Assembly: GCA_913061175.1 (NCBI GenBank)
Contig: CAJXUF010000005.1
Span: forward strand, 1 to 35,559
From: an uncultured Psychrobacter sp.
GTDB lineage: Bacteria > Pseudomonadota > Gammaproteobacteria > Pseudomonadales > Moraxellaceae
DNA length: 35,559 nt
Reading direction: 5' to 3'
Shown: one piece after another, positions 1-10,539 of the stretch
Position numbering within the stretch: position 1 is the stretch's first letter
Layout of the letters: every line of letters begins with the position of its first letter
Position numbers and translations under genes: made by a program
The notes under the pieces: generated by a model
The model's database searches: none
The model's input: the letters and a program-made list of their open reading frames with translations, nothing else
What the model was told of the DNA's origin: nothing

Positions 1-760
<760 letters not shown>

Positions 761-877
761 TTACTCCACTATTATAAGTATGAGAATACAATTGATTGAT
801 TTGATAGTTGCTTATCAAAAGCGATTATTAGAAACTGCTATCAAAATGTGCTGAGTATAAAATAATACTCAAAAGGA

Positions 878-1168
878 CTAGCCTTCTAGCACACCCAATA
901 CATCAGACTCTTTCATAATCAATAGTTCTTCACCGTCAACCTTTACGGTTTGACCAGCATATTGACCGAACAAAACTTTGTCGCCAGCTTTTACATCTAA
1001 CGCACGAGTTTCACCATTGTCACGAACTTGACCATTACCAACTGCAAGCACTTCACCTTGTGAAGGTTTCTCTTGTGCTGAACCAGGAAGCAAGATACCA
1101 CCAGCAGTCTTTGTTTCTTCTTCTATGCGGCGGACGACAATACGGTCATGTAAAGGACGAATGTTCAT
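878..1168 (-). CDS. groES: Co-chaperonin GroES
   Basis: 96 aa, [40 protein letters not shown]... classic GroES. Confidence 0.98.
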   Translation of the reverse strand: MNIRPLHDRIVVRRIEEETKTAGGILLPGSAQEKPSQGEVLAVGNGQVRDNGETRALDVKAGDKVLFGQYAGQTVKVDGEELLIMKESDVLGVLEG

Positions 1169-1295
1169 CGATATGACTCCAAAAGTTGGTTAATAAAATT
1201 AAGGGTTTATTTGAATTAATGGTCTCAAAACCAGTATCTATAGGGAACACTGCCAAAAACAACGCTTTATAGATAAGCCTTGAGCTTGTAACAAA

Positions 1296-1324
1296 AAGTG
1301 GGGGCAAGGTGAGTTCGGTTCAAG
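1296..1324 (-). promoter_or_regulatory. Candidate sigma-32 heat-shock promoter for groESL
   Basis: Reverse strand CTTGAA-N14-CCCCCACTT, close to the sigma-32 consensus, about 130 bp upstream of groES. Confidence 0.6.
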
Positions 1325-1645
1325 TGTAAAGCCCAAAAATTTACAAGATTATTTTGCAAAAAATTATCAATCAACGTTTCATATAAATGAATGAGGTTTA
1401 GTAAAGCCGCTATGCTATTCAAATAAGGACAAGAAGTATGAATATTAAAAAATATTAGCGAGCTAAATTTATATTTTGACCAATACCAAATTAACTATAG
1501 AAACATTTGCTACAAGCTCTACACGAAGCGGTATGACATCACGCTTGAAAATGTAACAGCGTATGACCATTATAGGTCTGGTAAACATAATAAGAACGAA
1601 CGATAAAAGTTGCTATATAGGCAATAAATTAATGAAGGGGTATCT

Positions 1646-2425
1646 ATGAGTTTTTCATCAATGCACGAAAAGTCATCAAGCGACAATGTTAATAATGCTA
1701 ATAACGCAAAACGCAGTCCATCTAAATTTTTATCTGCCTTGGTAACAGGCATCAGTATCTCTACTGTTGGAGCTTTGAGTATGACCACACCTACCCTAGC
1801 TAGCGCAAAAACCGTCCAACCATCAACTGCCGATTATAGTTTTACCGTTGAGGACAAGTACAAAGGCACAGCAACTCGTACGCTAAGCAAATCTGGTAAT
1901 ACGTGGAAATATAACGTTAAGGCTCGCGTCGCTGGTGTGGCTAGCGCCTCACAAAACAGCACTTTTACGCTTAATGGCAACAATGTCAGCCCCACGCAGG
2001 CGAGCACCACTTACAAACTACTTGGCATGGGTCGCACGCACAAACTAGACTTTAACCCAGGCAGTAAAAAAGTCACCAGTAACTATAAGGGCAAGTCGAC
2101 GACTATGAATATGTCGCAACAAGCCTTTGATGACTTGAGCCTTGAGGTACAGATTCGTCAGGATTTATTAAACGGTAAGTTCTCTGGTAATTACTACATG
2201 GCAAAAAAAGACAAAATCGAGAAGACGCCATTTAAAAAATCAGGCAGCACTAAGATTACCGTACCAGCGGGTACCTTTGATACGGTACGTGTTGATCGCG
2301 TCCACGATGACGATAGCCGCTCTACCAGCTTTTGGTTAGCCCCAAGCTTGGACTATATGCCAGTTAAAGTTAGTCAAATTAACGATGGTAAGAAAATGGA
2401 TTTGGAATTAACTAAGATTAACTAA
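1646..2425 (+). CDS. DUF3108 domain-containing secreted protein
   Basis: N-terminal signal-like segment; YSFTVEDKYKGTATRTLSKSGNTWKYNVKA...KITVPAGTFDTVRVDR...FWLAPSLDYMPVKV is DUF3108-like. Confidence 0.75.
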   Translation: MSFSSMHEKSSSDNVNNANNAKRSPSKFLSALVTGISISTVGALSMTTPTLASAKTVQPSTADYSFTVEDKYKGTATRTLSKSGNTWKYNVKARVAGVASASQNSTFTLNGNNVSPTQASTTYKLLGMGRTHKLDFNPGSKKVTSNYKGKSTTMNMSQQAFDDLSLEVQIRQDLLNGKFSGNYYMAKKDKIEKTPFKKSGSTKITVPAGTFDTVRVDRVHDDDSRSTSFWLAPSLDYMPVKVSQINDGKKMDLELTKIN

Positions 2426-2450
2426 TCTACTTATCTTGAAAGTTATAAAC

Positions 2451-2486
2451 AAAAAAGCGGCGCTCCATTTGGGGCGCCGCTTTTTT
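2451..2486 (+). terminator. Rho-independent terminator (bidirectional geometry)
   Basis: AAAAAAGCGGCGCtccatttgGGGCGCCGCTTTTTT between convergent genes. Confidence 0.85.
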
Positions 2487-2535
2487 ATGGTTTTAGATCG
2501 ATAGGTATAACTTATGAGGCTTTAGGTAAGTTCAA

Positions 2536-2985
2536 TTATTGACGAGGTTTCTTCACAACGTTGTTCATCGAAGGCAGGCGTTTAAGCAAAATAAATAGCC
2601 AAACATTGATGGCAAGTAATAGTAAGAAATCCGCTAAGTATACGGCGATTTCCGCCCAGCTACTGCCATATATACGAGTAAACAGCACCACGCCACTCGC
2701 ACCCAAATATACCAAGGTAAACATACTGCTTATCAACAATGCATAAGGGGAACGACCACGCAATATCCATGGCGTCAGAATCAACGCTGGCACTAGCCAT
2801 AACGCCTGCCAAGCAATACCGCCAACGATATCAGGGCTACTAGGATTAAAGATACTAATAAAGATAGGCAATCCGAGCAGTCTATAAACGAGCCAAATTA
2901 ACCACGTAACCTTCAAGCGCTGTGCAATAGGTGCGATAGGCTTAACCGTTTTAAGAGGCTTTGTATTAGAGCGGGTTGTAGCCAT
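2536..2985 (-). CDS. DUF2069 domain-containing membrane protein
   Basis: 149 aa, several hydrophobic segments, WLIWLVYRLLGLPIFISIFNP... pattern; located beside wrbA. Confidence 0.65.
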   Translation of the reverse strand: MATTRSNTKPLKTVKPIAPIAQRLKVTWLIWLVYRLLGLPIFISIFNPSSPDIVGGIAWQALWLVPALILTPWILRGRSPYALLISSMFTLVYLGASGVVLFTRIYGSSWAEIAVYLADFLLLLAINVWLFILLKRLPSMNNVVKKPRQ

Positions 2986-3139
2986 TAGATATTTTGATTT
3001 CCTAAATGAATAATATACTGCTGAACATTAATAAGTAGCTCTTTGTTATAACCACTTGCTTATAGCCGATTGGTTATAAGCATTCAACCATAGATTTTGA
3101 GACTCAGACGATTCTAGACAGCAGGTTTATAAAAGTTAC

Positions 3140-3763
3140 TTATCGGCCCCAATTAGCCTGTGCTAATGCAGCCGCAGTAATCGCTAAACGGCGACCCTGT
3201 GCAATACCCAAATCTCGCTCGTCAGCAGATATAGGCTGATCATGCGATGCACCGCTGACATGGCTGGCACCATAAGGCGTGCCGCCACGATGAGTACGGT
3301 TCAATGCTGGCTCTGCATAGGGCACACCTACGATGACCATACCGTGATGCATCAGGGGCAACATCATCGTCAACAACGTCGTTTCTTGGCCACCATGCAT
3401 AGAGCCTGTCGCCGTAAATACTGAAGCTGGTTTGTTCTGTAGGTTCCCTGCCAGCCATAGAGTCACGGTATTATCCCAAAAATACTTCATGGGTGCGGCC
3501 ATATTACCAAAGTGCGTTGGGCTGCCAAGCGCAAGACCGCTACAGTCTTTTAGATCATCCATCGTACAGTACAAGTCACCCTCATCAGGTATTGCAGGCT
3601 TACTTGACGTGGTTTCAGGTGCCACTGTCGGTACCGTACGGATACGCGCGGTCATGCCAGCATCTTCAATACCTTGAGCGATAGCATATGCTAATGTCTT
3701 AGTCGTACCGTAATTAGAATAATAAAGCACCAAAACATAAGGGTCGGTCTGACTCATTAGCAA
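3140..3763 (-). CDS. wrbA: NAD(P)H:quinone oxidoreductase, WrbA-like flavoprotein
   Basis: YVLVLYYSNYGTTKTLAYAIAQGIEDAGM flavodoxin start; GSPTHFGNMAAPMKYFWD; TGSMHGGQETTLLTMMLPLMHHGMVIVG. Confidence 0.85.
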   Translation of the reverse strand: MLMSQTDPYVLVLYYSNYGTTKTLAYAIAQGIEDAGMTARIRTVPTVAPETTSSKPAIPDEGDLYCTMDDLKDCSGLALGSPTHFGNMAAPMKYFWDNTVTLWLAGNLQNKPASVFTATGSMHGGQETTLLTMMLPLMHHGMVIVGVPYAEPALNRTHRGGTPYGASHVSGASHDQPISADERDLGIAQGRRLAITAAALAQANWGR

Positions 3764-4013
3764 AGCTTCCTTATAAAAACGTCAGTCATACTGGCCACCA
3801 AAAATGCGGCGAAATATACGACTAACTGGCATTGTAGAATATGTGCACATTATGCCCGAGTCATTCACTGTCATGCAAATAACCATGATTGATAACCTGA
3901 CTTATATTGTATCTGATGCGCTAGGTGGTGCATTTTGACACAATTAAACCGCAGATGATAACCGTTCATCTTTGTTACACTATTGTCACTCTTACTTTTG
4001 CTTAATGGTCGAC

Positions 4014-5597
4014 ATGGAAAAATTATCTCAAAAACTCCCGTTTTTACAGCAGCGCTGGTTTCAGTTCTTACGGTTTTTGACTCGGCATTTTTTTGAAGAT
4101 AATTGCCAGCAAAAGGCCGCTTCGCTGACATACACCACTATGCTGTCGATCGTACCGGTATTGACGGTATTACTGATGATTTTGTCATCCGTACCAGCTC
4201 TCGCATCAGTTAGAGCTCAGATTTATGACGTCATTTATAGCAATCTATTGCCGCAATCGAGCATGCAAGTTAGTGAGTACATTAATAGCTTTGCTGAAAA
4301 GTCATCTAACCTAACCATTATCGGTGCCATGATTTTATTCTTTACGACTATCATGACCTTGACCACCATTGAACGCGCGTTTAACCAAATCTGGCGAGTA
4401 GAAGATCGCTCCGGTGGCATCAAAAGCATGCTGCGTTATTGGACCATTGTTACGTTGGGGCCGTTGGTATTGGGTACCGCTTTTATCGCTTCAAGTACTG
4501 TACAGAGTCTGAGCTTTCTCAATCGTCAAATTGCTGGCTACGGTATCGACTGGAGCTTTTGGGTACAAATGGCATCGATTGGTATTACCATGGCGGGCTT
4601 TATCGGTATGTACTGGTTTATTCCCAAGGCGCGCGTACCAACAAAAAATGCAGCCATCGCTGGCGTGTTTGTGGCCATTGTCTTTGAATTAATGAAGCAT
4701 CTGTTTGGTACAGTAATGGCTAACTTTACCAGCTACGAAGCGATTTACGGCGCTTTTGCCGCATTGCCTATCTTTCTACTATGGATTTATCTGTCGTGGA
4801 ATTTGATTTTATTAGGCGTTGAGATCAGCTATACCTTGACGATTTTTGAGACAGAAGAAGTCTACCCTCGTCACCCGCTACTCAGCTTGTTAGACATGTT
4901 GAACTTAGTTTATACCCACCACTTAAAAGGTGAAGCTGTTAGCGAGCAAGCGCTGCGCAATGTCTTAGGTCGCAAAGAGCTACCGAAATGGTATACCTAT
5001 ATCAACTATCTACAAGACAGCAATCTTATCACCATGACGGATGATGATGACTACGTGCTCAAAAGAGACCTGAGTAGGATGACGTTATGGGACTTTTATC
5101 GTACCTTGCCCTATCCACTTCCTATCAAAGACGAGCTGGATGAGATGAAATTGGAAGGTCAAAAGCCTTGGCTAAGTTTATTGGTAAAACGCTTTGAAAA
5201 CACCGAAGCATATGCCAAACAGCAACTGCATCTGCCGCTAAATGCTATTTTTGCCAATAGCGAACCGCGGAAACAATCTACTAGTAAGCATGGCGATGAC
5301 CATAAATTATTTAGAAAAACCTCTGCCGCCACTGAAAACGTACAACGACATGATAATCTAGATAGACATGGTGAGAGTGCTTACAACGGTACTAATCCGA
5401 ATCTCGAGGCCTCACCGCACCTAGAACCTATGGCTTATGACAAAGACAGTGATATTGAATATGACGATCACGACAATGAGGCCATCATACCTCTAGGGAC
5501 TAGTGATAGTCATCCTGAGACAGATATGACCAGACGTGCGCATAAAAACGCTATTATTACAGAAGCAGATAACCCTAAGGCTCATCACAGTGAATAA
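4014..5597 (+). CDS. YihY/BrkB family inner membrane protein with long hydrophilic C-terminal tail
   Basis: KAASLTYTTMLSIVPVLTVLLMI...AAIAGVFVAIVFELMKHLFGTVMANFTSYEAIYGAFAALPIFLLWIYLSWNLILLGVEIS; ORF extends upstream to 3972 but MEKLSQK at 4014 is the likely start. Confidence 0.88.
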   Translation: MEKLSQKLPFLQQRWFQFLRFLTRHFFEDNCQQKAASLTYTTMLSIVPVLTVLLMILSSVPALASVRAQIYDVIYSNLLPQSSMQVSEYINSFAEKSSNLTIIGAMILFFTTIMTLTTIERAFNQIWRVEDRSGGIKSMLRYWTIVTLGPLVLGTAFIASSTVQSLSFLNRQIAGYGIDWSFWVQMASIGITMAGFIGMYWFIPKARVPTKNAAIAGVFVAIVFELMKHLFGTVMANFTSYEAIYGAFAALPIFLLWIYLSWNLILLGVEISYTLTIFETEEVYPRHPLLSLLDMLNLVYTHHLKGEAVSEQALRNVLGRKELPKWYTYINYLQDSNLITMTDDDDYVLKRDLSRMTLWDFYRTLPYPLPIKDELDEMKLEGQKPWLSLLVKRFENTEAYAKQQLHLPLNAIFANSEPRKQSTSKHGDDHKLFRKTSAATENVQRHDNLDRHGESAYNGTNPNLEASPHLEPMAYDKDSDIEYDDHDNEAIIPLGTSDSHPETDMTRRAHKNAIITEADNPKAHHSE

Positions 5598-7206
5598 AAA
5601 TGATGGAGACAGTGTCTGGACACGTACGATCAATGCAAGTCAAAACAGACTTAAGCAGTTCACTAAGTTGTGGTCAATACAAACGCTGACCGACTTGCCT
5701 GATCGCTTGAGTAATCTGTGGCAGTGGCTGATTGGCTCCTATTGGTTTATCCCAACCGCTTGTGTCATCGTCGGTATTTTACTTGCTCCTTTGCTAGTCG
5801 CGATTGATCAGCATTTTGATCGTGAAACGGTAAAAGAGATCTCCTTTGCTTTTACTGGTGATGACGAGGCGGCGCGCGCGATTATGACAGCCATCGCTGG
5901 TGCGGTATTGGGCGTAGCCGGTACGACGTTCTCGATTACAATCGCCGTCCTGTCGATGGCCTCTTCACAGTTTGGTCCAAGACTGCTACGTAACTTTTTG
6001 ACCGACACTCCAAATCAGTTTGTCCTTGGCGCTTTTATCGGTACATTTAGCTATAGCTTACTGGTATTGAAGTCTATCCATAAGTCTGACGTGGCTTTTG
6101 GTGTGCCGCAATTGGCAGTGACTTTTGCCATTATCATGGCGATTATCTGTGCGCTGCTTTTAGTTTATTTTGTGCAGCATATGGTGCATGCCATTCAAGC
6201 GTCACACGTCATTCAAAATGCTAGCAACGATGCAATTGCAAACATTTACTATTGGTATAACGATCGATGTGATATTCAACATCAACGCGATGCTGAGCAC
6301 CATGATATCGAGCAGTTCCAAAACTGGCCTGCTATGCCGATTTATTCACCAAATTCAGGTTATCTACAGCAGATTTATCTTGAGTCATTGATTGCGCTGT
6401 CACAAGATTATGGTGGCGTGGTACAAATGCATGTCAACCTCGGTAATTACGTCACTGACAAAAACGTCATTGGTTACTTTTATCAGCGGCCTGCATCTCA
6501 TCCAAATAATCAAAAGAAGACAGCGACCCCACATCTGGCAGTGATACCAAGAGCGCCTGATGGACTGTTTTGGCAACGTCTTGCAGGCTGCCTGCGGCTT
6601 GAGCAACGATTGGCGCACTCTAACGACATCGCCTATAGCTTAGGTCAGATGACGGAAATTGCTGTACGCGCACTATCCCCTGGTATCAATGATCCAAAGA
6701 CTGCGGTCAATTGCGTCCAGTCTCTAACCAGCTGTCTGAGTATTATGATGCGTCGTCAGCCACCAAGCCCTTATCATTTTCACATACCGCAATCAGACAC
6801 TAACGATAACTCTGAAAATGCTATCGAACAGAAGCGACTGGCCATATTAGCGCTAGTGACTCATATCCCCAAAATTTCTGACTTTATCAATGTATCACTC
6901 GGTGAGATACGTCGTTACGCAGCTGCTGACCTAATGGTCTTAAAAGCTCTATGCCAGGCAATGGTCAATTTGAATTATGCTCGGGTAAACAGCGCACAGC
7001 AGCAAACGCTATTACATGAATTGCATCTGATTCAGCGAGCTGGTGAAGAGAATTTAAATTATCAGGAGCTGGTCGATGACTTGGTTGCTATGTGCGAACA
7101 AGCCAAGCAATTTATCCTTGATAAGGATGCGCAGCACAAACATTTTAATTATGTCAGTGAGTTTGAAGCCGATATTCGTCAAGCGTTACAGACACAGTCT
7201 AGTTAA
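5590..7206 (+). CDS. DUF2254 domain-containing membrane protein
   Basis: Likely GTG start at 5590 overlapping the yihY stop; FTGDDEAARAIMTAIAGAVLGVAGTTFSITIAVLSMASSQFGPRLLRNFLTDTPNQFVLGAFIGTFSYSLLVL, ALSPGINDPKTA. Confidence 0.85.
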   Translation: MNKNDGDSVWTRTINASQNRLKQFTKLWSIQTLTDLPDRLSNLWQWLIGSYWFIPTACVIVGILLAPLLVAIDQHFDRETVKEISFAFTGDDEAARAIMTAIAGAVLGVAGTTFSITIAVLSMASSQFGPRLLRNFLTDTPNQFVLGAFIGTFSYSLLVLKSIHKSDVAFGVPQLAVTFAIIMAIICALLLVYFVQHMVHAIQASHVIQNASNDAIANIYYWYNDRCDIQHQRDAEHHDIEQFQNWPAMPIYSPNSGYLQQIYLESLIALSQDYGGVVQMHVNLGNYVTDKNVIGYFYQRPASHPNNQKKTATPHLAVIPRAPDGLFWQRLAGCLRLEQRLAHSNDIAYSLGQMTEIAVRALSPGINDPKTAVNCVQSLTSCLSIMMRRQPPSPYHFHIPQSDTNDNSENAIEQKRLAILALVTHIPKISDFINVSLGEIRRYAAADLMVLKALCQAMVNLNYARVNSAQQQTLLHELHLIQRAGEENLNYQELVDDLVAMCEQAKQFILDKDAQHKHFNYVSEFEADIRQALQTQSS

Positions 7207-7375
7207 TGTTATAACCAATTAACTGTTTAGATAGATGGCGGTATCAGCCCTTATAAGCACTTTACTTATAGTCACACTACTTATAATCACAACACCTATA
7301 GCTAGCAACACTTATAACGTCCCTAGAAGCCCTGCGCTTTAGATACTTTTTATATTTATATGAGACCTACTTTTT

Positions 7376-8650
7376 ATGGCATCTGCAACCAGCCTCACCA
7401 TCCTAGAAATCAGCGCCATATTTTTGTCGATTACTGCTTCATTAACTTATATTAATCACCGCTTCATTGGTTTGCCGACCACTATCGGTGTCATGGTCAT
7501 CTCTATCTTACTGTCAATCGGTGCGATATTTTTGGGCTTCTTAGGGTTTGATCAGCTGATCGATTACGAAGTCAGTTTATTGGAACAGCTTGATTTTACC
7601 GAAGTTCTCTTAGACGGTATGCTATCGATGTTGCTATTTGCAGGCGCATTACACGTCAATATTGGCGACTTAAGACGTTACAAGTTACCTATCGGCATCC
7701 TTGCGGGACTTGGTACGATCATATCAGCGATGCTCATTGCGACCGCGATTTATTTTATGCTGCCGTTGTTTGGTTTCGGCCTGCCGTTTCTCTGGTGCCT
7801 GTTGTTTGGGGCGCTTATCTCCCCTACCGATCCTATCGCCGTCATGGGTATCCTCTCATCAGCAGGTGCTCCAAAGAGCATCGAGACCGTCATCGCTGGC
7901 GAGTCATTGTTCAATGATGGTATCGGCGTGGTTATTTTTGTCTTACTGCTGGGGATTTTATCTAGCGGTGATATTCCTACTGCCAACTACGTCGCACATA
8001 CATTAGCGGTTGAAGCTGGTGGCGGCGTTGTATTCGGACTGGTACTTGGTGCGATTTTGTATTACTTGCTCAAGAGCATTGATAGCTATCAAGAAGAAGT
8101 GCTATTAACATTAGCAGGCGTCATCGGTGGCTACGCGTTGGCCAGCCATTGGCATTTATCAGGGCCACTCGCCATGGTCATGATGGGTCTGATGGTCGGT
8201 AACCGTGGTCGCGAGCTAGCAATGAGTGATAAGACACGGCACTATATTGATTTGTTTTGGGAATTGATTGATGAGATTTTAAACGCCATTTTGTTTGTGC
8301 TCATCGGTCTAGAAGTGGTCATGATTGCTTATTCAGGCAATTTATTTATAGCGAGTGGTTTGACGATTTTGATTGCGCTCGTTGCCAGATTTATCGTGGT
8401 AGGCATGACGACAAAAACCTTTCATCGTCAGCTTGATTTGCCTACGGGCGCATGGAAAGTTCTGACGTGGGGCGGCTTACGCGGTGGTATCTCAGTCGCG
8501 CTAGTATTACAGCTACCAATCGGGGCTGAACGAGAGATTTTATTGGCACTCACTTATGCGGTGGTGATTTTCTCTATCTTGGTACAAGGTCTGAGCGTTG
8601 GAAAAGTCGCTAAAAGCATTCGTACGGATGAAAAACCAGTAGACGTATAA
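7376..8650 (+). CDS. Na+/H+ (cation:proton) antiporter, CPA1/NhaP type
   Basis: LLFGALISPTDPIAVMGILSSAGAPKSIETVIAGESLFNDGIGVVIF; TWGGLRGGISVALVLQLP. Confidence 0.9.
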   Translation: MASATSLTILEISAIFLSITASLTYINHRFIGLPTTIGVMVISILLSIGAIFLGFLGFDQLIDYEVSLLEQLDFTEVLLDGMLSMLLFAGALHVNIGDLRRYKLPIGILAGLGTIISAMLIATAIYFMLPLFGFGLPFLWCLLFGALISPTDPIAVMGILSSAGAPKSIETVIAGESLFNDGIGVVIFVLLLGILSSGDIPTANYVAHTLAVEAGGGVVFGLVLGAILYYLLKSIDSYQEEVLLTLAGVIGGYALASHWHLSGPLAMVMMGLMVGNRGRELAMSDKTRHYIDLFWELIDEILNAILFVLIGLEVVMIAYSGNLFIASGLTILIALVARFIVVGMTTKTFHRQLDLPTGAWKVLTWGGLRGGISVALVLQLPIGAEREILLALTYAVVIFSILVQGLSVGKVAKSIRTDEKPVDV

Positions 8651-8670
8651 GCTAAAAATATAGCAGGCAC

Positions 8671-8712
8671 AAAAAATCCAGCATAAGACACGTATCTTAT
8701 GCTGGATTTTTT
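8671..8712 (+). terminator. Rho-independent terminator (bidirectional geometry)
   Basis: AAAAAATCCAGCATAAGAcacgtaTCTTATGCTGGATTTTTT between convergent genes. Confidence 0.85.
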
Positions 8713-8728
8713 GACTTAAACTTAAACG

Positions 8729-9214
8729 TTATATCAAGCCCTTTCGTTTCATATTGCGATAAACCACAATAATAATGAGCAGATTAGAAACCAATATTCC
8801 AAGCTTAAACCAGTCAAACGGGCTAACGATCAGATAATAAATTTCTATAGGAATAAATACCCCATAGCCTAATACCCCGAACCAATACGCCCATGTTTTG
8901 TCATGCCATAAGCCATAGGCTTCGAGGAAGCGCAGGCTAGCATAAGCGAATATCAATAATAAAAACATCGGCCAGTTTTTGCTTGCCTGCTGAGCAATAC
9001 GTACGGCACTGTCTATTTGCGGAGCAAGCATATGGCCGAAGCTGCGCTGCCAAGTAACCGTTGCAGTCGTTAGCCAATGCTCAAGATTGGTATGCCACCA
9101 CCATAATGCCCCTGCTCCTAGTAACGCACCAACACCTTTCACTACCTCATAAATGGCTACTGCTTTGATAGACTCACTCGCCGTACTGCGCGATTTTTCT
9201 TGCTGGCCATTCAT
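8729..9214 (-). CDS. DUF2127 domain-containing membrane protein
   Basis: SIKAVAIYEVVKGVGALLGAGALWWW...YASLRFLEAYGLWHDKTWAYWFGVLGYGVFIPIEIYYLI; upstream in-frame extension to 9337 overlaps pyrC' so the start MNGQQEKSR is chosen. Confidence 0.7.
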   Translation of the reverse strand: MNGQQEKSRSTASESIKAVAIYEVVKGVGALLGAGALWWWHTNLEHWLTTATVTWQRSFGHMLAPQIDSAVRIAQQASKNWPMFLLLIFAYASLRFLEAYGLWHDKTWAYWFGVLGYGVFIPIEIYYLIVSPFDWFKLGILVSNLLIIIVVYRNMKRKGLI

Positions 9215-9269
9215 GGTAACCCCTTTATCCTTCGAGGATGGCGGCAGACGGTCATCCTGTCGGGGCAAA

Positions 9270-10481
9270 TTAGCCAAAGAATGTCTCCACAACACGTCCT
9301 TGCAGCTGCTGATTGAAAAACGGCGTATTCTTACCACTCGATAGCATCGATTGCGCGGTTACTTGCCACTCAAGGTTAGGATCGACTAATACTGCACCGC
9401 CGATAGCTTCATACTGCTCACTAATACCTGCGATTTTTGCAGGATTTAAGCAGATCTTATCTACCAGTTGCGAGAGTGTTAATACCTCATCATTGACCAG
9501 CTGGCAAGCCAACGCCATAAACGTATCGAAGTTTGAGATACCTGGTGTACTTTCGGCAAACGGTGCTTTTTTGGCGGTACTATTCAGTGGCTCGTGATGA
9601 CTACAGATAGCGTCGATAGTGCCATCCTTTAACCCACGGCGGATTGCCTGCTGATCCGTGTTACTACGTAGCGGTGGCAACACGTACGCCTGAGCATTGA
9701 AGCCTTCCAAGTTGTCATCGGTTAAATACAGCTGATGCATCGCAACATCACACGTAACAGGCAAGCCTTTGTCTTTTGCCCAGCGCATAAGCTCGATAGA
9801 GGACTTACATGATAACTGGCTAAAATGAGCAGCGATTCCGGTCTCTTCCACCATCAATAGCTGCGTAGACAACGCAACCGTTTCTGCAATCCAAGGAATC
9901 CCTTGCAGACCATGATAAGAAGCAATATAGCCCTCATGTGCTACGCCATCTCCAGACAGACTTGGCTCATCAGGATAAAAGAATACTTTCATACCAAAAG
10001 TCGCCGCGTATTCTAGCGTGCGTAGCAATACTAAGTCATTGCGAAAAGGTCTACGCGCATTGGATACTGCGATACAGCCGCCCTTTTTAAGCCCTGCGAT
10101 GTTAGACGGTCGTTCGCCCTCTAACCCTGTGGTCAATGCACCCAAAATATGCAAATAAATCCCGCCATCACTCAAGGCGCGCTCACGTAAACCTTTTAAG
10201 AGTGAGCCATTTTCTAAAATAGGATTGGTATCAGGCGGCGTCACTACATGCAAAAAACCATTACCACGAGCTGCGCTGCCTTCTGATTTTAGCGTGCCGT
10301 GTTGCTGCTGGCCTGGCTCACGCAAACGCGCGCATAGATCTACTAGTGGTGGCAATAACCACATCTCACCGCCAGATTCGAGTGTAGATAGTTTTTCTGT
10401 TGCAGTTTGTGGCAATGCATCTTTAAATGCTTTTGGTAAATGGTCAAGAATGGGTGCATCAGTATTAAGCATGGTAGACAT
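9270..10481 (-). CDS. Dihydroorotase-like protein (PyrC'), probably catalytically inactive ATCase partner
   Basis: Dihydroorotase-like fold motifs (LREPG, NARRPFRNDL, PGISNFDTFMALACQLV, NPAKIAGI), but DLCARLREPG replaces D-x-H-x-H-LREPG; directly downstream of pyrB. Confidence 0.85.
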   Translation of the reverse strand: MSTMLNTDAPILDHLPKAFKDALPQTATEKLSTLESGGEMWLLPPLVDLCARLREPGQQQHGTLKSEGSAARGNGFLHVVTPPDTNPILENGSLLKGLRERALSDGGIYLHILGALTTGLEGERPSNIAGLKKGGCIAVSNARRPFRNDLVLLRTLEYAATFGMKVFFYPDEPSLSGDGVAHEGYIASYHGLQGIPWIAETVALSTQLLMVEETGIAAHFSQLSCKSSIELMRWAKDKGLPVTCDVAMHQLYLTDDNLEGFNAQAYVLPPLRSNTDQQAIRRGLKDGTIDAICSHHEPLNSTAKKAPFAESTPGISNFDTFMALACQLVNDEVLTLSQLVDKICLNPAKIAGISEQYEAIGGAVLVDPNLEWQVTAQSMLSSGKNTPFFNQQLQGRVVETFFG

Positions 10482-10539
10482 AACGTTATTACCGTATCAA
10501 TAAAATGAAATAAATGAGAATAAGTCGCTCGGCAGGCTG

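Noticed and set aside
3058-3081. Hairpin GCTTATAGCC-gatt-GGTTATAAGC between wrbA and the DUF2069 gene
   Set aside because: Short imperfect stem without a T-tract on the coding strand; too weak to call a terminator or operator.
3240-3684. Several 60-81 aa ORFs on both strands
   Set aside because: They overlap wrbA in alternative frames.
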